Below are positions 9,341-18,000 of a DNA stretch of 64,000 bases, one piece after another. Numbering within the stretch: position 1 is the first letter of the stretch; each line of letters opens with the position of its first letter. The DNA lies in assembly GCF_902459805.1 (NCBI RefSeq), contig NZ_CABPST010000012.1:62001-126000 (forward strand), written 5' to 3'. Position numbers and translations under genes: made by a program. Below the pieces are notes generated by a model. The model searched no databases, was not told the origin of the DNA, and saw only the letters and a list, made by a program, of their open reading frames with translations. Source of the stretch: Pandoraea bronchicola (lineage in GTDB: Bacteria > Pseudomonadota > Gammaproteobacteria > Burkholderiales > Burkholderiaceae).

Positions 9341-9895
9341 TTATTTTCCTTGGGTTACCGTTGCTGCCCCTTGCGCCGGCGTGGCAGCGGGCGCTGCCGG
9401 CGCCTGCGCAGCCGATGCGCCGCCCGCCTGGGCGCCACCGGCATCCGCCGCCTTGTTGTACAGGAACTGGCCGATCAGGTTCTCCAACACGATCGCGGAC
9501 TGGGTGAGCGTGATCGTATCACCGGCCTTGAGCATCTGATCGTCACCGCCAGGCTCAAGTCCAATGTATTGCTCACCGAGCAGGCCCGACGTCAGAATCT
9601 TCGCCGACGAGTCCTTCGGGAACAGATATTGCGAATCGATATTGAGCGTGACATCGGCGAGATAGCGCTTGTCGTCAAACTTGATCGACGCCACGCGACC
9701 GATCACCACGCCCGCGCTCTTGACCGGAGCGCGCGGCTTGAGGCCGCCGATGTTGTCGAAGCGCACCGTCACCGGATACGAACTTGAGAACGACAGCGAA
9801 CTCATGTTGCCTGCCTTGAGCGCGAGGAACAGCAGCGCTGCAAAGCCGAGAACCACGAACAGGCCAACCCAGAAGTCGAGGGGGTGTTTTTTCAT
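9341..9895 (-). CDS. mlaD: MCE-domain lipid-binding protein
   Basis: MlaD is the periplasmic, membrane-anchored MCE protein that forms the hexameric ring on top of MlaE. The 184-residue sequence has one N-terminal membrane anchor (FWVGLFVVLGFAALLFLAL) followed by the MCE domain with YPVTVRFDNIGGLKPRAPVK-type start, SAGVVIGRV, and LLGEQYIGLEPGG. The C terminus ends in an Ala/Pro-rich tail. It is 5 bp upstream of mlaA and 53 bp downstream of mlaE on the same strand. Confidence 0.95.
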   Translation of the reverse strand: MKKHPLDFWVGLFVVLGFAALLFLALKAGNMSSLSFSSSYPVTVRFDNIGGLKPRAPVKSAGVVIGRVASIKFDDKRYLADVTLNIDSQYLFPKDSSAKILTSGLLGEQYIGLEPGGDDQMLKAGDTITLTQSAIVLENLIGQFLYNKAADAGGAQAGGASAAQAPAAPAATPAQGAATVTQGK

Positions 9896-9948
9896 TGTGT
9901 CAGTGTGCGCAAACTGTCTGTCTATGTCTTGGCAGGCACGTTGGCCCG

Positions 9949-10716
9949 TTAGCTGAACATGAGGGCCGTGAGCAGGAAGTCGAGGCCGAGTACGGCGAGC
10001 GACGCCTGCACCACCGTACGCGTGGTCGCACGCGACACGCCCTCCGGTGTCGGATGCGCCTCAAACCCCTGATACAGCGCGATAAATGTGACGGCAATGC
10101 CGAACACGATGCTCTTGATGACGCCATTGGCGACGTCGGCCCAGACGTCTACGCCGCCCTGCATCTGCGACCAGAACGCGCCGGTATCCACACCGATCAA
10201 CTGCACGCCGACCAGATAACCGCCAAAAATACCCACGGCCGAGAAGATCGCCGCGAGAATCGGCATCGCGATCACACCGGCCCAGAAGCGCGGGGCGACC
10301 ACGCGCGCGATCGGATCGATCGCCATCATCTCCATGGCCGTCAGTTGTTCACCTGCCTTCATCAGGCCGATTTCGGCCGTGAGTGAAGTACCGGCGCGTC
10401 CCGCAAACAGCAATGCCGTCACCACCGGGCCCAACTCACGCACCAGCGAGAGCGCCACGAGCAGCCCCAGCGCCTGCTCGGAGCCGTACTTGTTGAGCGT
10501 GTAATAGCCCTGCAAGCCCAGCACGAAGCCAACGAACAGGCCCGAGACGGCGATGATGACGAACGAATAGTTGCCGACGAAATGAACCTGGTCAGTCACC
10601 AGACGCGGCCGGCGCAGCAGCGCACCGCTCGACGAGAGCATGCGCAGGAACAAGCGAGCGCCGTAGCCGACACGCTCGACGTGGCCGCGAACAAAACTGC
10701 CGATGGTGGTAATCAT
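9949..10716 (-). CDS. mlaE: Mla ABC transporter permease
   Basis: MlaE is the multi-span permease of the MlaFEDB phospholipid transporter. The 255-residue protein contains the family segments [40 protein letters not shown] and [19 protein letters not shown], with about five hydrophobic stretches. The ATG overlaps the mlaF stop by 4 bp. Together with mlaF, mlaD and mlaB it forms the inner-membrane complex. Confidence 0.96.
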   Translation of the reverse strand: MITTIGSFVRGHVERVGYGARLFLRMLSSSGALLRRPRLVTDQVHFVGNYSFVIIAVSGLFVGFVLGLQGYYTLNKYGSEQALGLLVALSLVRELGPVVTALLFAGRAGTSLTAEIGLMKAGEQLTAMEMMAIDPIARVVAPRFWAGVIAMPILAAIFSAVGIFGGYLVGVQLIGVDTGAFWSQMQGGVDVWADVANGVIKSIVFGIAVTFIALYQGFEAHPTPEGVSRATTRTVVQASLAVLGLDFLLTALMFS

Positions 10717-11531
10717 GCACGCGCTCCGATACCGAAATCTTCCGCGAGCGGTGGCGCGGGATACTGAAACTTCACCGGGCCGTCCGGCTGCGCATCGATG
10801 AACTGGCGCACCGTCGGGTCGCTCGAGGCACGCAGCGCGTCGGGCTCACCCTCGGCAGCAATGCGGCCTTCGCTAATGAAATAGATGTAGTCGGCAATGG
10901 CAAACGTTTCCGAAACATCGTGCGAAACAATGATGGACGTAGCACCCAGCGCATCGTTGAGCTTGCGAATCAGATTCGCCGTAATGCCCATCGAGATCGG
11001 GTCCAGACCGGTGAACGGCTCGTCATACATGACGAGATCCGGGTCCAGTGCGATCGTGCGTGCGAGCGCCACACGGCGCGCCATCCCGCCCGAGATCTCT
11101 GCCGGCTTCATGTCGCGCGCGCCGCGCAGGCCAACCGCATTGAGCTTCATCAGCACGAGATCGCGAATGAGCTCCTCACCGAGCCGGGTATGTTCGCGCA
11201 ACGGGAACGCCACGTTGTCGAACACCGTCATGTCGGTAAAGAGCGCGCCAAACTGGAACAGCATGCCCATGCGTCGACGCAACCGGTACCAGCCGTCGCG
11301 GTCGAGCGAAGCCACGTCGGTGCCGTCGAAATCGACCGTGCCTCGGCTCGCATGCACCAGCCCGCCGATCAGGCGCAGCACCGTCGTTTTGCCGCAGCCC
11401 GAGCCCCCCATCACAGCAATGACCTTGCCGCGGGGAAACCGCATATTCAACCCGGAAAGCACCAGCCGTTCGCCATAACCAAAGCTAACGTCGCGCAATT
11501 CGAGCAAATTTTCCGGATTCGGGGTAGGCAC
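10713..11531 (-). CDS. mlaF: Mla ABC transporter ATP-binding protein
   Basis: MlaF energises phospholipid transport. The 272-residue protein shows Walker A GGSGCGKT, signature ISGGMARR, Walker [14 protein letters not shown] and H-loop VSHDVSE. The GTG at 11531 gives a start [20 protein letters not shown] of normal length; the open frame continues 57 codons upstream but without family similarity and across the promoter. It is the first gene of the mla run and probably heads an approximately 11.5-kb co-directional block reaching hisB. Confidence 0.94.
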   Translation of the reverse strand: MPTPNPENLLELRDVSFGYGERLVLSGLNMRFPRGKVIAVMGGSGCGKTTVLRLIGGLVHASRGTVDFDGTDVASLDRDGWYRLRRRMGMLFQFGALFTDMTVFDNVAFPLREHTRLGEELIRDLVLMKLNAVGLRGARDMKPAEISGGMARRVALARTIALDPDLVMYDEPFTGLDPISMGITANLIRKLNDALGATSIIVSHDVSETFAIADYIYFISEGRIAAEGEPDALRASSDPTVRQFIDAQPDGPVKFQYPAPPLAEDFGIGARA

Positions 11532-11564
11532 GTTTCGGGTCTTATAGTGCGGCGCAAAACGCCA

Positions 11565-11570
11565 ATTATA
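11565..11570 (-). promoter_or_regulatory. Candidate -10 box of the mla operon
   Basis: A perfect TATAAT on the minus strand lies 34 bp upstream of the mlaF GTG. No convincing -35 element was found at 16-18 bp spacing, so the assignment depends on the -10 hexamer and its position in the divergent mlaF/GNAT gap. Confidence 0.45.
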
Positions 11571-11794
11571 GGGGGGAATGCCGATTGATGCCGCCCAAGA
11601 GGGGCGGGTGAAAGCGAGGATCGGCGTAGCCCCGCGGCATTCTACAGGGCCTTCGCGGGTTCGCCTCGCCGCGTTCCGATCTGTGCAACAGACAAAAAAC
11701 ACAACGGCGCCAAGGACTTACCGAGACCTCCGCCCGCATGGGTGTTGCGCCGTTGCTACAATATGGCGTTTCGCGCAATAACTCATTGACTCGG

Positions 11795-12367
11795 ATGTCC
11801 CCTGCCAAGCCATCGCCTTTCCGCCCCCTTTCGCCGCAATCCACGGAGACGTCGAGATTTCGGATTCGTCCGATGCGACCCGGCGATATTTCCCAAGTAT
11901 TGACCGTGCAGGCACAGGCCTATCGCGATCTGATGCACGAGTCGGAAGCCACACTGGCCTCGCGGCTCACGCTGTCGCCGTCCACCTGCTGGGTTGCGGT
12001 GGACGCTGGCTCGGCGGATGCGCCGGTGGCTGGCTACCTGTTCACGCACCCCTGGCACATTACCGCCCCGCCGCCGCTGGACACCGTGCTCGACGCACTG
12101 CCCGACGCGCCTGACTGCTGGTACGTCCATGACATGGCGCTCGCGCCCCGCACGCGCGGCGCGGGGGTGGCCAGCCAGCTCTATGCGGTTGCCCTGGCGT
12201 CAGCACAGTCGCTGGGTTTGCGGGCATCGGCACTTGTCGCGGTGCAGCAATCACAGGGATTCTGGGCACGCTTCGGTTACGCCGTCGCGACAGATGTCTC
12301 GCCAGTGATCGCCGCCAAGCTGGCGGGGTACGGAGACGGTGCGGCGTTCATGACACGCGGCCTGTAA
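11795..12367 (+). CDS. GNAT-family N-acetyltransferase
   Basis: This 190-residue protein has a GNAT fold. FRIRPMRPGDISQV is the usual first strand and helix, and DMALAPRTRGAGVASQLY is the acetyl-CoA-binding motif A (the R/Q-x-x-G-x-A-like segment RTRGAGVA), followed by motif B around QQSQGFWARFGYAV. The acceptor substrate cannot be inferred. It is transcribed divergently from mlaF; the ATG at 11795 was preferred over an upstream alternative start because the GNAT domain begins soon after it. The C terminus faces thiE, convergent, 51 bp away. Confidence 0.85.
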   Translation: MSPAKPSPFRPLSPQSTETSRFRIRPMRPGDISQVLTVQAQAYRDLMHESEATLASRLTLSPSTCWVAVDAGSADAPVAGYLFTHPWHITAPPPLDTVLDALPDAPDCWYVHDMALAPRTRGAGVASQLYAVALASAQSLGLRASALVAVQQSQGFWARFGYAVATDVSPVIAAKLAGYGDGAAFMTRGL

Positions 12368-12372
12368 CGCCT

Positions 12373-12414
12373 CCCAAACCCTCCCACCCCCTCCCAACCC
12401 GCAGCACACTGCGG
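12373..12414 (-). other. G-quadruplex-capable tract and hairpin after thiE
   Basis: On the plus strand three 10-bp units of the form CTCCCANNCC are repeated in tandem (12371-12400). Read on the minus strand, directly after the thiE stop, this gives six runs of at least three G separated by 1-3 bases. A small perfect hairpin CCGCAG/CTGCGG (12399-12414) lies between the stop and the G-tract. There is no T-run, so this is not a standard intrinsic terminator. Confidence 0.6.
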
Positions 12415-12418
12415 CGTG

Positions 12419-13612
12419 TCACCCGCGCCGCGCAAACTCCCGCTGCATCCCTTCCACGGCGGCCGCCACATCGGCGGCCTGCGTCACGGCGCGCACGACC
12501 GCCGCGCATCGCACTCCTGTATCGAGCACCCGCGAAAGATTATCCGCGTCGATGCCACCAATCGCGACCAGGGGGTAATGCGGCGCAACCAGCTTCACAT
12601 ACCGCGCCAGCTTCGCCAGTCCCTGTGGCGCGGTCGCGATCACCTTGGTCGTCGTCGGAAACACGGCACCGACCGCCAGATAGCTCGGCCGGAAGTGGTG
12701 CGCCGCGAGAATCTCGTAATAGCCATGGGTGCTGATGCCTAGCCGCATGCCACTCGCAAACAGCGTCGCCACCTCGTCGGCCGAGAGCGCCGCCATGTCC
12801 TCCTGTCCGAGATGCACGCCGTAGGCGTTTGCCTGCGCCGCCTCGCGCCAATGGTCGTTGATGAACCATGCGCTGTCGCGCGTCACGCGCCGCCCGGCGG
12901 CCACCGTGCGCGCAATCTCGGAACGCAACGCGGGGTGTGCAGGGTCCTTGATCCGCAACTGGACGGTGCCGACCTGAAGATCGGCCATGCGCTCGCACCA
13001 GCCGGCGTCGGGCAACACGGGATAGAGGCCGAGGTGTGACGGGCATGCCGGGAAGCCCCCTGGCGACGGCACCTGTCCGAGCACGGCGGGGAAGGTCTCG
13101 AGCACCGTCGGCCATGCGCCCAGCGTGTCCGCATCTTCCGATCGGGCGTGGCTGCCATCGGTGCGCCAGGCGCGCGCGAGAACGAGTGCGTCTTGCGGCA
13201 CGAATCCGCAATCGAGAAACGCGGCGAACGCGGGGAAGAAAGCAGGATCGTCGACGCCCGCAATTCGATAGACGGCGTCGCGCGTATAAAGCGCATCTTC
13301 CACGTGCCCGTGCGCAAGCGCGTGCGAACACAGCACGACGGCACCCGCCGCGCGCCATAGCTCGATCTGCGCCGACGCTGCCGTACCCAGCGCGCCTTGC
13401 GGAGCGAGCGGCCACCAGACCACGTCGCCTTTGCCTGCGCTGGCGGGCGTCTGGGCATGCAGACGCCAATGCGGCGACGTGCTGTCCTCGGGCCACGGCG
13501 CAAGACGCGCACGAATGCCGGCAGCGGCCTGCTGCCATGCCGTGGCAAGCGGTGCGTCGGCGGGCAGGCATTGCACATGCGACAACGTGGCGGCGCCGGT
13601 ATGCGTCGTCAT
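12419..13612 (-). CDS. thiE: Thiamine-phosphate synthase with N-terminal extension
   Basis: ThiE couples the pyrimidine and thiazole moieties to thiamine phosphate. The C-terminal ~200 residues hold the TIM-barrel with LRIKDPAHP, FINDHWREA, VHLGQEDM and LGISTHGYYE segments and the late VAIGGIDADNL phosphate-binding strand. At 397 residues the protein is much longer than the usual ~210. The N-terminal half (MTTHTGAATL onwards) includes IRARLAPWP and a hydrophobic core around VVWWPLAPQGALG; it resembles the extension seen in some Burkholderiales ThiE proteins, and its function is unknown to me. The longer open frame upstream of this ATG runs into thiG and was rejected. Confidence 0.9.
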   Translation of the reverse strand: MTTHTGAATLSHVQCLPADAPLATAWQQAAAGIRARLAPWPEDSTSPHWRLHAQTPASAGKGDVVWWPLAPQGALGTAASAQIELWRAAGAVVLCSHALAHGHVEDALYTRDAVYRIAGVDDPAFFPAFAAFLDCGFVPQDALVLARAWRTDGSHARSEDADTLGAWPTVLETFPAVLGQVPSPGGFPACPSHLGLYPVLPDAGWCERMADLQVGTVQLRIKDPAHPALRSEIARTVAAGRRVTRDSAWFINDHWREAAQANAYGVHLGQEDMAALSADEVATLFASGMRLGISTHGYYEILAAHHFRPSYLAVGAVFPTTTKVIATAPQGLAKLARYVKLVAPHYPLVAIGGIDADNLSRVLDTGVRCAAVVRAVTQAADVAAAVEGMQREFARRG

Positions 13613-13677
13613 GAATTTTCCTTGTGAATCGGGCGGTGCGGGGTGGCGGCGAAATCCGGGCGGGCGTCGAACGACGT

Positions 13678-14523
13678 TCAGACGCCCGTCTGGTGCCAGA
13701 ACGGCACACCGACCACCGGCGTGCTGGCTTCGGCGCTCTCGCGTTCGGCCATCGGCCCGGCGAGCCACGCGGCCCGTCCCGCCTTGATCGCAGCGGCAAA
13801 CGCACCGGCCATTTCCACCGGTTGCGCGGCGAGCGCCACGGCGGTGTTGAGCAGCACACCATCGTACCCCCACTCCATCACCTGACAGGCGTGCGACGGC
13901 AGACCGAGCCCCGCGTCGACGATCAGCGTCGTATCCGGCAGGCGGTCGCGCAGCAGCCGCAAACCGTACGGATTGATCACGCCCTTGCCGGTGCCGATCG
14001 GCGCGCCCCACGGCATCAGCGCCTGACAACCCACGTCGAGCAGACGACGGCACAGCACCAGATCTTCCGTGCAATACGGCAGCACCTTGAAGCCGTCGCG
14101 AATCAGTTGTTCCGCGGCAGTGACCAGACCGAACGGGTCGGGCTGGAGCGTGTAGTCGTCACCGATCAGTTCGAGCTTGATCCAGTCGGTCTCGAAGACT
14201 TCGCGCGCCATCTGCGCCGTCGTCAATGCCTCCTGCACGGAATGGCAGCCTGCGGTATTGGGCAGCACCGGCACCGCGAGACGGCGCAGCGTTTCCCAGA
14301 AATCACCTTCGGAGGCCTGCCCCCCAGTGCCCGACAGTTGACGGCGCAAGGCCACCGTCACCATGCCCGGACGGGCAGCGTCGATGGAATCGTTGAGCGC
14401 TTGCAGCGACGGGTAGCGCGCCGTGCCGAGCAGGAAACGGCTGCCAAAGCGGGTGTCGTACAGCGTGAGCGCGTCGCGCGCGCTGCCTGCGGCCACGTTG
14501 GCCGATTCGGTGAATGCGTTCAT
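13678..14523 (-). CDS. thiG: Thiazole synthase
   Basis: ThiG forms the thiazole phosphate ring from deoxyxylulose phosphate, dehydroglycine and the ThiS thiocarboxylate. The 281-residue protein shows [14 protein letters not shown] near the start, [18 protein letters not shown] with the expected Schiff-base lysine, and [14 protein letters not shown] followed by [11 protein letters not shown]. The ATG at 14523 is one base after the thiS stop. Gene order thiO-thiS-thiG-thiE is standard for this pathway. Confidence 0.96.
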   Translation of the reverse strand: MNAFTESANVAAGSARDALTLYDTRFGSRFLLGTARYPSLQALNDSIDAARPGMVTVALRRQLSGTGGQASEGDFWETLRRLAVPVLPNTAGCHSVQEALTTAQMAREVFETDWIKLELIGDDYTLQPDPFGLVTAAEQLIRDGFKVLPYCTEDLVLCRRLLDVGCQALMPWGAPIGTGKGVINPYGLRLLRDRLPDTTLIVDAGLGLPSHACQVMEWGYDGVLLNTAVALAAQPVEMAGAFAAAIKAGRAAWLAGPMAERESAEASTPVVGVPFWHQTGV

Positions 14524-14524
14524 T

Positions 14525-14722
14525 TCAGCCTCCGGCCACCGGTTGCACGACATCGATCTTGTCGCCCTGCGCGAGCGAGCGCGCCGCATATTGTGTCTTG
14601 GGCACGAATTGCCCGTTGATCGCCGCCGCGAACGGCGGCTTGGCGCCGTAGGCGGCCAGCGCCTCGGCCAGCGTCGCCGTCTCGGCCACGCTCAATGTCT
14701 GTTGATTGATATGGATGTCCAT
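14525..14722 (-). CDS. thiS: Sulfur carrier protein ThiS
   Basis: ThiS is a 65-residue ubiquitin-like protein whose C-terminal Gly-Gly is activated to a thiocarboxylate and donates sulfur to ThiG. The sequence ends PVAGG, as required, and has the short beta-grasp composition of the family. It lies 16 bp downstream of thiO and 1 bp before thiG. Confidence 0.95.
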   Translation of the reverse strand: MDIHINQQTLSVAETATLAEALAAYGAKPPFAAAINGQFVPKTQYAARSLAQGDKIDVVQPVAGG

Positions 14723-14738
14723 CGCGTACAGCTCCCTC

Positions 14739-15869
14739 TCATGCCTGACGGAACAGGTCCGGCCACGGCCGGCTCGCTCGCCACGTCTCCCAGTCGAACG
14801 CGTGCCCCACTCCCGCTTGCGCGCCCGTCGATTGCATCAATGCCTGCGCCAGCGCGCAAGCCTCTCCCGTGACGGCCGGCGCCAGCAGATAGCCGTGCCG
14901 GTACAAGCCATTCACACGCAGCACGCGCGCACCGTCCCACTGCACACGCGGCAGATGATCGGGCAGCGCGGGGCGGCAGTTGACGTTCAACTCGACAATG
15001 CGCGCCTCGCCGAACGCCGGGTTCAGCGAATGCGCCGCCGATAGCAGTTCGAGCGCCGAACGCACAGTCATCGGCGACATGTCCTCGGACTCGAGTTCGG
15101 TCGCGCCAATCACATAAAGATCGTTTTCCTTGGGAGCGATGTAGATTGGGTAGCGCGGATGCAGCAACCGCACCGGCCGGCGCAACCCGATACCCGGCGC
15201 GTGAATCCGCACCACTTCGCCACGCACGCCGCGCAAGCGCGTCAGCGCCCCGCGCGCGCCCAGCCCGCGGCAATCGATGACGAGACCGGCGTCGGGATAC
15301 TGCCCTTCAGCGATCTGCGTGTGCCAATGCAGTTCTGCCCCGGCCTTCGCAAGACCCGCCGCCAGCGCGCGCAGCAGTTGACGGTTATCGAGCTGGCCCT
15401 CGTTCGGCAGCAACCAGCCTTCCTGAAAACGCCCGGCAAGCGCGGGCTCGACATCGGCCAATTGCGCGCCCGCCACCCGCTCGACGCCCCCGCGAAGCAA
15501 TGCCGGCGGGGCGTTCGCGCGCATGCGGCGGTCGAACATCACGGCCTCGGCCCGGTCGGGCTGATGCCACACGACCAGCGTGCCATTGCGTTGGAAGAAG
15601 ACATGCTCCGGCAGGCCATCGATCAACGACGGCCAGCGCTCGAGACCGGCAGCCCCCATCTCGACGATGCTCGGCTCGGCCACGGCCGCTTCGGCCAACG
15701 GCGCGAGCATGGCAGCCGCCACCCAGCCCGCAGCGGACGACCCGTCGGCGTCACCCCGCTCGTAAAGCGCCACGCGCGCACCCGCGCGAATCAGTTGCCA
15801 GGCCAGAAGACGGCCGCAGAGCCCGCCGCCGAGTACGGCAATGTCGGCACGGGAGGTGGACGCGCTCAT
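14739..15869 (-). CDS. thiO: Glycine oxidase, FAD-dependent
   Basis: ThiO oxidises glycine to dehydroglycine, which feeds thiazole synthesis. The 376-residue protein begins with a Rossmann dinucleotide motif AVLGGGLCGRLLAWQL, and shows VIDCRGLGARG and RGVRGEVVRI, typical of DAO-type oxidases. The C-terminal NGLYRHGYLLAPAV matches ThiO. The ATG at 15869 has no Shine-Dalgarno sequence of its own; it overlaps the TGA of a 26-codon leader ORF (ATGA) that does have one, so translation is probably coupled. An in-frame GTG at 15908 is a less likely start. Confidence 0.93.
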   Translation of the reverse strand: MSASTSRADIAVLGGGLCGRLLAWQLIRAGARVALYERGDADGSSAAGWVAAAMLAPLAEAAVAEPSIVEMGAAGLERWPSLIDGLPEHVFFQRNGTLVVWHQPDRAEAVMFDRRMRANAPPALLRGGVERVAGAQLADVEPALAGRFQEGWLLPNEGQLDNRQLLRALAAGLAKAGAELHWHTQIAEGQYPDAGLVIDCRGLGARGALTRLRGVRGEVVRIHAPGIGLRRPVRLLHPRYPIYIAPKENDLYVIGATELESEDMSPMTVRSALELLSAAHSLNPAFGEARIVELNVNCRPALPDHLPRVQWDGARVLRVNGLYRHGYLLAPAVTGEACALAQALMQSTGAQAGVGHAFDWETWRASRPWPDLFRQA

Positions 15870-15946
15870 ACGCGCACTGCCGCGCAAGCCGTCACGGCGC
15901 GCAGGCACTCAGGGGAATAAGCAGGATTCGTTGGAAGGCAGCGCAT
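15866..15946 (-). CDS. Leader ORF between TPP riboswitch and thiO (26 aa)
   Basis: A 27-codon ORF (MRCLPTNPAYSPECLRAVTA, then six more residues) starts at an ATG preceded by GGAAAGGA at good spacing. Its TGA overlaps the thiO ATG. thiO lacks its own ribosome binding site, so this small ORF may set thiO translation. The peptide matches nothing I know; the role may be purely coupling. Confidence 0.5.
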   Translation of the reverse strand: MRCLPTNPAYSPECLRAVTACAAVRV

Positions 15947-16014
15947 GGGGTCCTTTCCTCATGAAAGCAAAAGGACGAAACGGTGTCAGACACCTTACCC
16001 CACTGGAGGAGTCG

Positions 16015-16125
16015 GAAACTTCCCACGCCGGTATTACCCGGGTCGGGTGCAAAGGGTCTCTCTCAGCCCCGTGACATCGTTACGCATGGTCAACACCTGC
16101 GTCCGACACGGAGCACCCCTGTTTC
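16015..16125 (-). promoter_or_regulatory. TPP (THI-box) riboswitch
   Basis: Read on the minus strand, the aptamer has P1 GAAAC/GTTTC at the ends (16121-16125 with 16015-16019), GGGGTGC as the 5' side of P2, a 7-bp P3 CTCCGTG/CACGGGG, the invariant CTGAGA (16061-16066) with ACCC, and the second half GGGTAATACCGGCGTGGGAA (pyrophosphate-binding side). P3 is enlarged by an inserted hairpin ACGCA/TGCGT. It would lower thiO-thiS-thiG-thiE expression when thiamine pyrophosphate is abundant. Control could act on the leader ORF ribosome site or on transcription; a small hairpin GGTGTC/GACACC follows the aptamer. Confidence 0.95.
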
Positions 16126-16135
16126 GCCCGCAGCC

Positions 16136-16165
16136 ATTACAACATAGATGCCGACGCCCGTGCAA
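16136..16165 (-). promoter_or_regulatory. Candidate thi operon promoter
   Basis: On the minus strand TTGCAC is followed after 18 bp by TGTAAT, which also has an upstream TG (extended -10). The predicted transcription start falls just before the riboswitch P1 stem. The rest of the divergent gap up to 16371 shows no gene. Confidence 0.55.
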
Positions 16166-16371
16166 GCTGGGTTTCCGGCCGGTTGCACGTCCGTTGCGTC
16201 TCGTTTTTTGACGAATCGCCCGGGCCTTGTAACGGCACGTAAACTGAATTTTGACGTGACGCGGGTCTCGGACTGTAATTCGTGCAACGCAGCATCCGGA
16301 ACTGCGGTCAAATGAGCCGTCGTCCTCCTTATCACTAGCTTGCACTACTGCGGCAGCGCCGCCAGACGATC

Positions 16372-17890
16372 ATGGTCCACACGCCGAAGCTCCCCCAGCC
16401 TCCCGAGGTGCCGCCGGGTGGCGAACCCATTAGCCCCGCGCCCAAGCCACCGAAGCACCCCACGGCCTGGCAGTTGATCCGCCCCTACTGGGTGTCGGAG
16501 AAACGTTGGGAGGGACGCCGGCTGCTCGCCCTCGTCGTGGCGCTCAACCTTGCGGTTGTGTTCATCAACGTGCGTCTGAATGCGTGGAATGCCGGTTTTT
16601 ACGACGCCCTCGACAAGCGCAACTGGCCCGTCTTCAAGTCATCGCTCGTCGAATTTGCGGTACTCGCCTTCAGCTTCATCGTCATTGCCACGTTCCGCAC
16701 GTACTTCCGCCAGATGCTCGAAATCCGCTGGCGGCAATGGGTGACGGACACGAATCTGTCGAAGTGGTTTTCCCATCAGGCGTATTACCGCATCGAGCGC
16801 GACCATCTCGCCGACAACCCCGACCAGCGTATTTCGGAAGACATCCGCACCCTTGTCAGTTCGTCGCTGGCGTTGTCACTCGATTTGCTGACGACGCTCG
16901 TCTCGCTGTTCTCGTTCATCACGATTCTCTGGACCATCTCGGGCGCGGTGTCGTTCGTGCTGGGGGGCATGAACATCACGATTCCCGGCTACATGGTCTG
17001 GGTCGCGGCGCTTTACGCCCTCGTGGGCTCGTACTTCATCTTCAAGGTCGGCCGCCCGCTTGTCGGGCTGAGCTATCGTCAGCAACAGGTGGAAGCGGAT
17101 TTCCGTTTTCTGCTGGTGCGTCTGCGCGAGTCGGCCGAGCAGGTGGCGCTCTATCGCGGCGAAGGCGCCGAGCTATCGCGTCTGAAGTCGGCGTTCGGCG
17201 CCGTGCGCGATAACTGGTGGCAGATCATGGTCGTGACCAAGCGCCTGATCTTCGCGAACTCGATTTACGGGCAGATCGCCATCGTCTTCCCGATCATGGC
17301 GGCCGCGCCACGCTACTTTGCGGGCGCGTTCACGCTCGGCGTACTCATGCGGATCATCGATGCGTTCGGGCTGCGGCAAAAGCACCATGCTGCGCGCGCT
17401 CGCCGGCTTGTGGCCCTTCGGCAGCGGACGCATCGAAGTGCCCGCGAATGCGCGCGTGCTGTTCCTCTCGCAACAGAGCTATCTCCCCATCGATACGCTG
17501 AAGGCCGCGCTGGCGTTCCCCTCGTCGCCCGAAACGTTTACCGATGCCGAATGCCGCGAGGCGTTGAGCGCCGTCAGTCTCGATCAGTACGTTGACGAGC
17601 TGCACACGGTCGCGCACTGGGCACGGCGGCTCTCGGGCGGAGAACAGCAACGGATCGCCGCCGCACGCGCGCTGCTGCAAAAGCCCGACTACCTGTTCCT
17701 CGACGAAGCGACCAGTGCGTTGGACGTGGAAACCGAAGAGGCCGTGTACGAGGCGTTACACACGCGTCTGCCCGGCACGGCGATGGTCAGCGTCGCCCAT
17801 CGCGAGACACTCGGGAGCTTCCATCAACACACCCTGACGTTGCATGCGGCGAACGATGTCGAACGCTCACGCGTCGTCGGAGCCGCTTAG
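16372..17890 (+). pseudogene. SbmA/YddA-like ABC transporter, internal deletion and frameshift
   Basis: The first part (16372 to about 17368) encodes about 332 residues of an ABC_membrane_2 domain (start MVHTPKLPQPPEV; NLAVVFINVRLNAWNAGFYDAL; LGVLMRIIDAFG), as in SbmA/BacA/YddA peptide transporters. The frame then shifts by one base, and about 170 residues of the ABC ATPase domain follow: SGCGKST (Walker A without its leading GP), LSGGEQQRIAAARAL and YLFLDEATSALD. The end of the membrane domain and the start of the nucleotide-binding domain, about 100 residues by comparison with the family, are missing. The first frame reads on into unrelated residues up to 17595. The junction lies in GTTCGGGCTGC near 17365-17372. 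A sequencing error alone cannot explain the missing segment. Confidence 0.85.
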
Positions 17891-18000
17891 GACGCATGCA
17901 CACCAATTCATTCACTTCCTAAATAATATTGACGCGCCTGTCCCGGCGCACAAGGGCTTTGGCATAATCACGAGCACCCTTTGCTTGCCCCGGGCTCATC

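Noticed and set aside
12371-12400. Tandem CTCCC units as a possible CRISPR or satellite
   Set aside because: Three 10-bp units without spacers do not make a CRISPR array. Reported instead as a G-quadruplex tract.
13613-14074. N-terminal extension of thiE beyond the MTTHTG start
   Set aside because: It runs through thiG in another frame and shows no similarity to ThiE.
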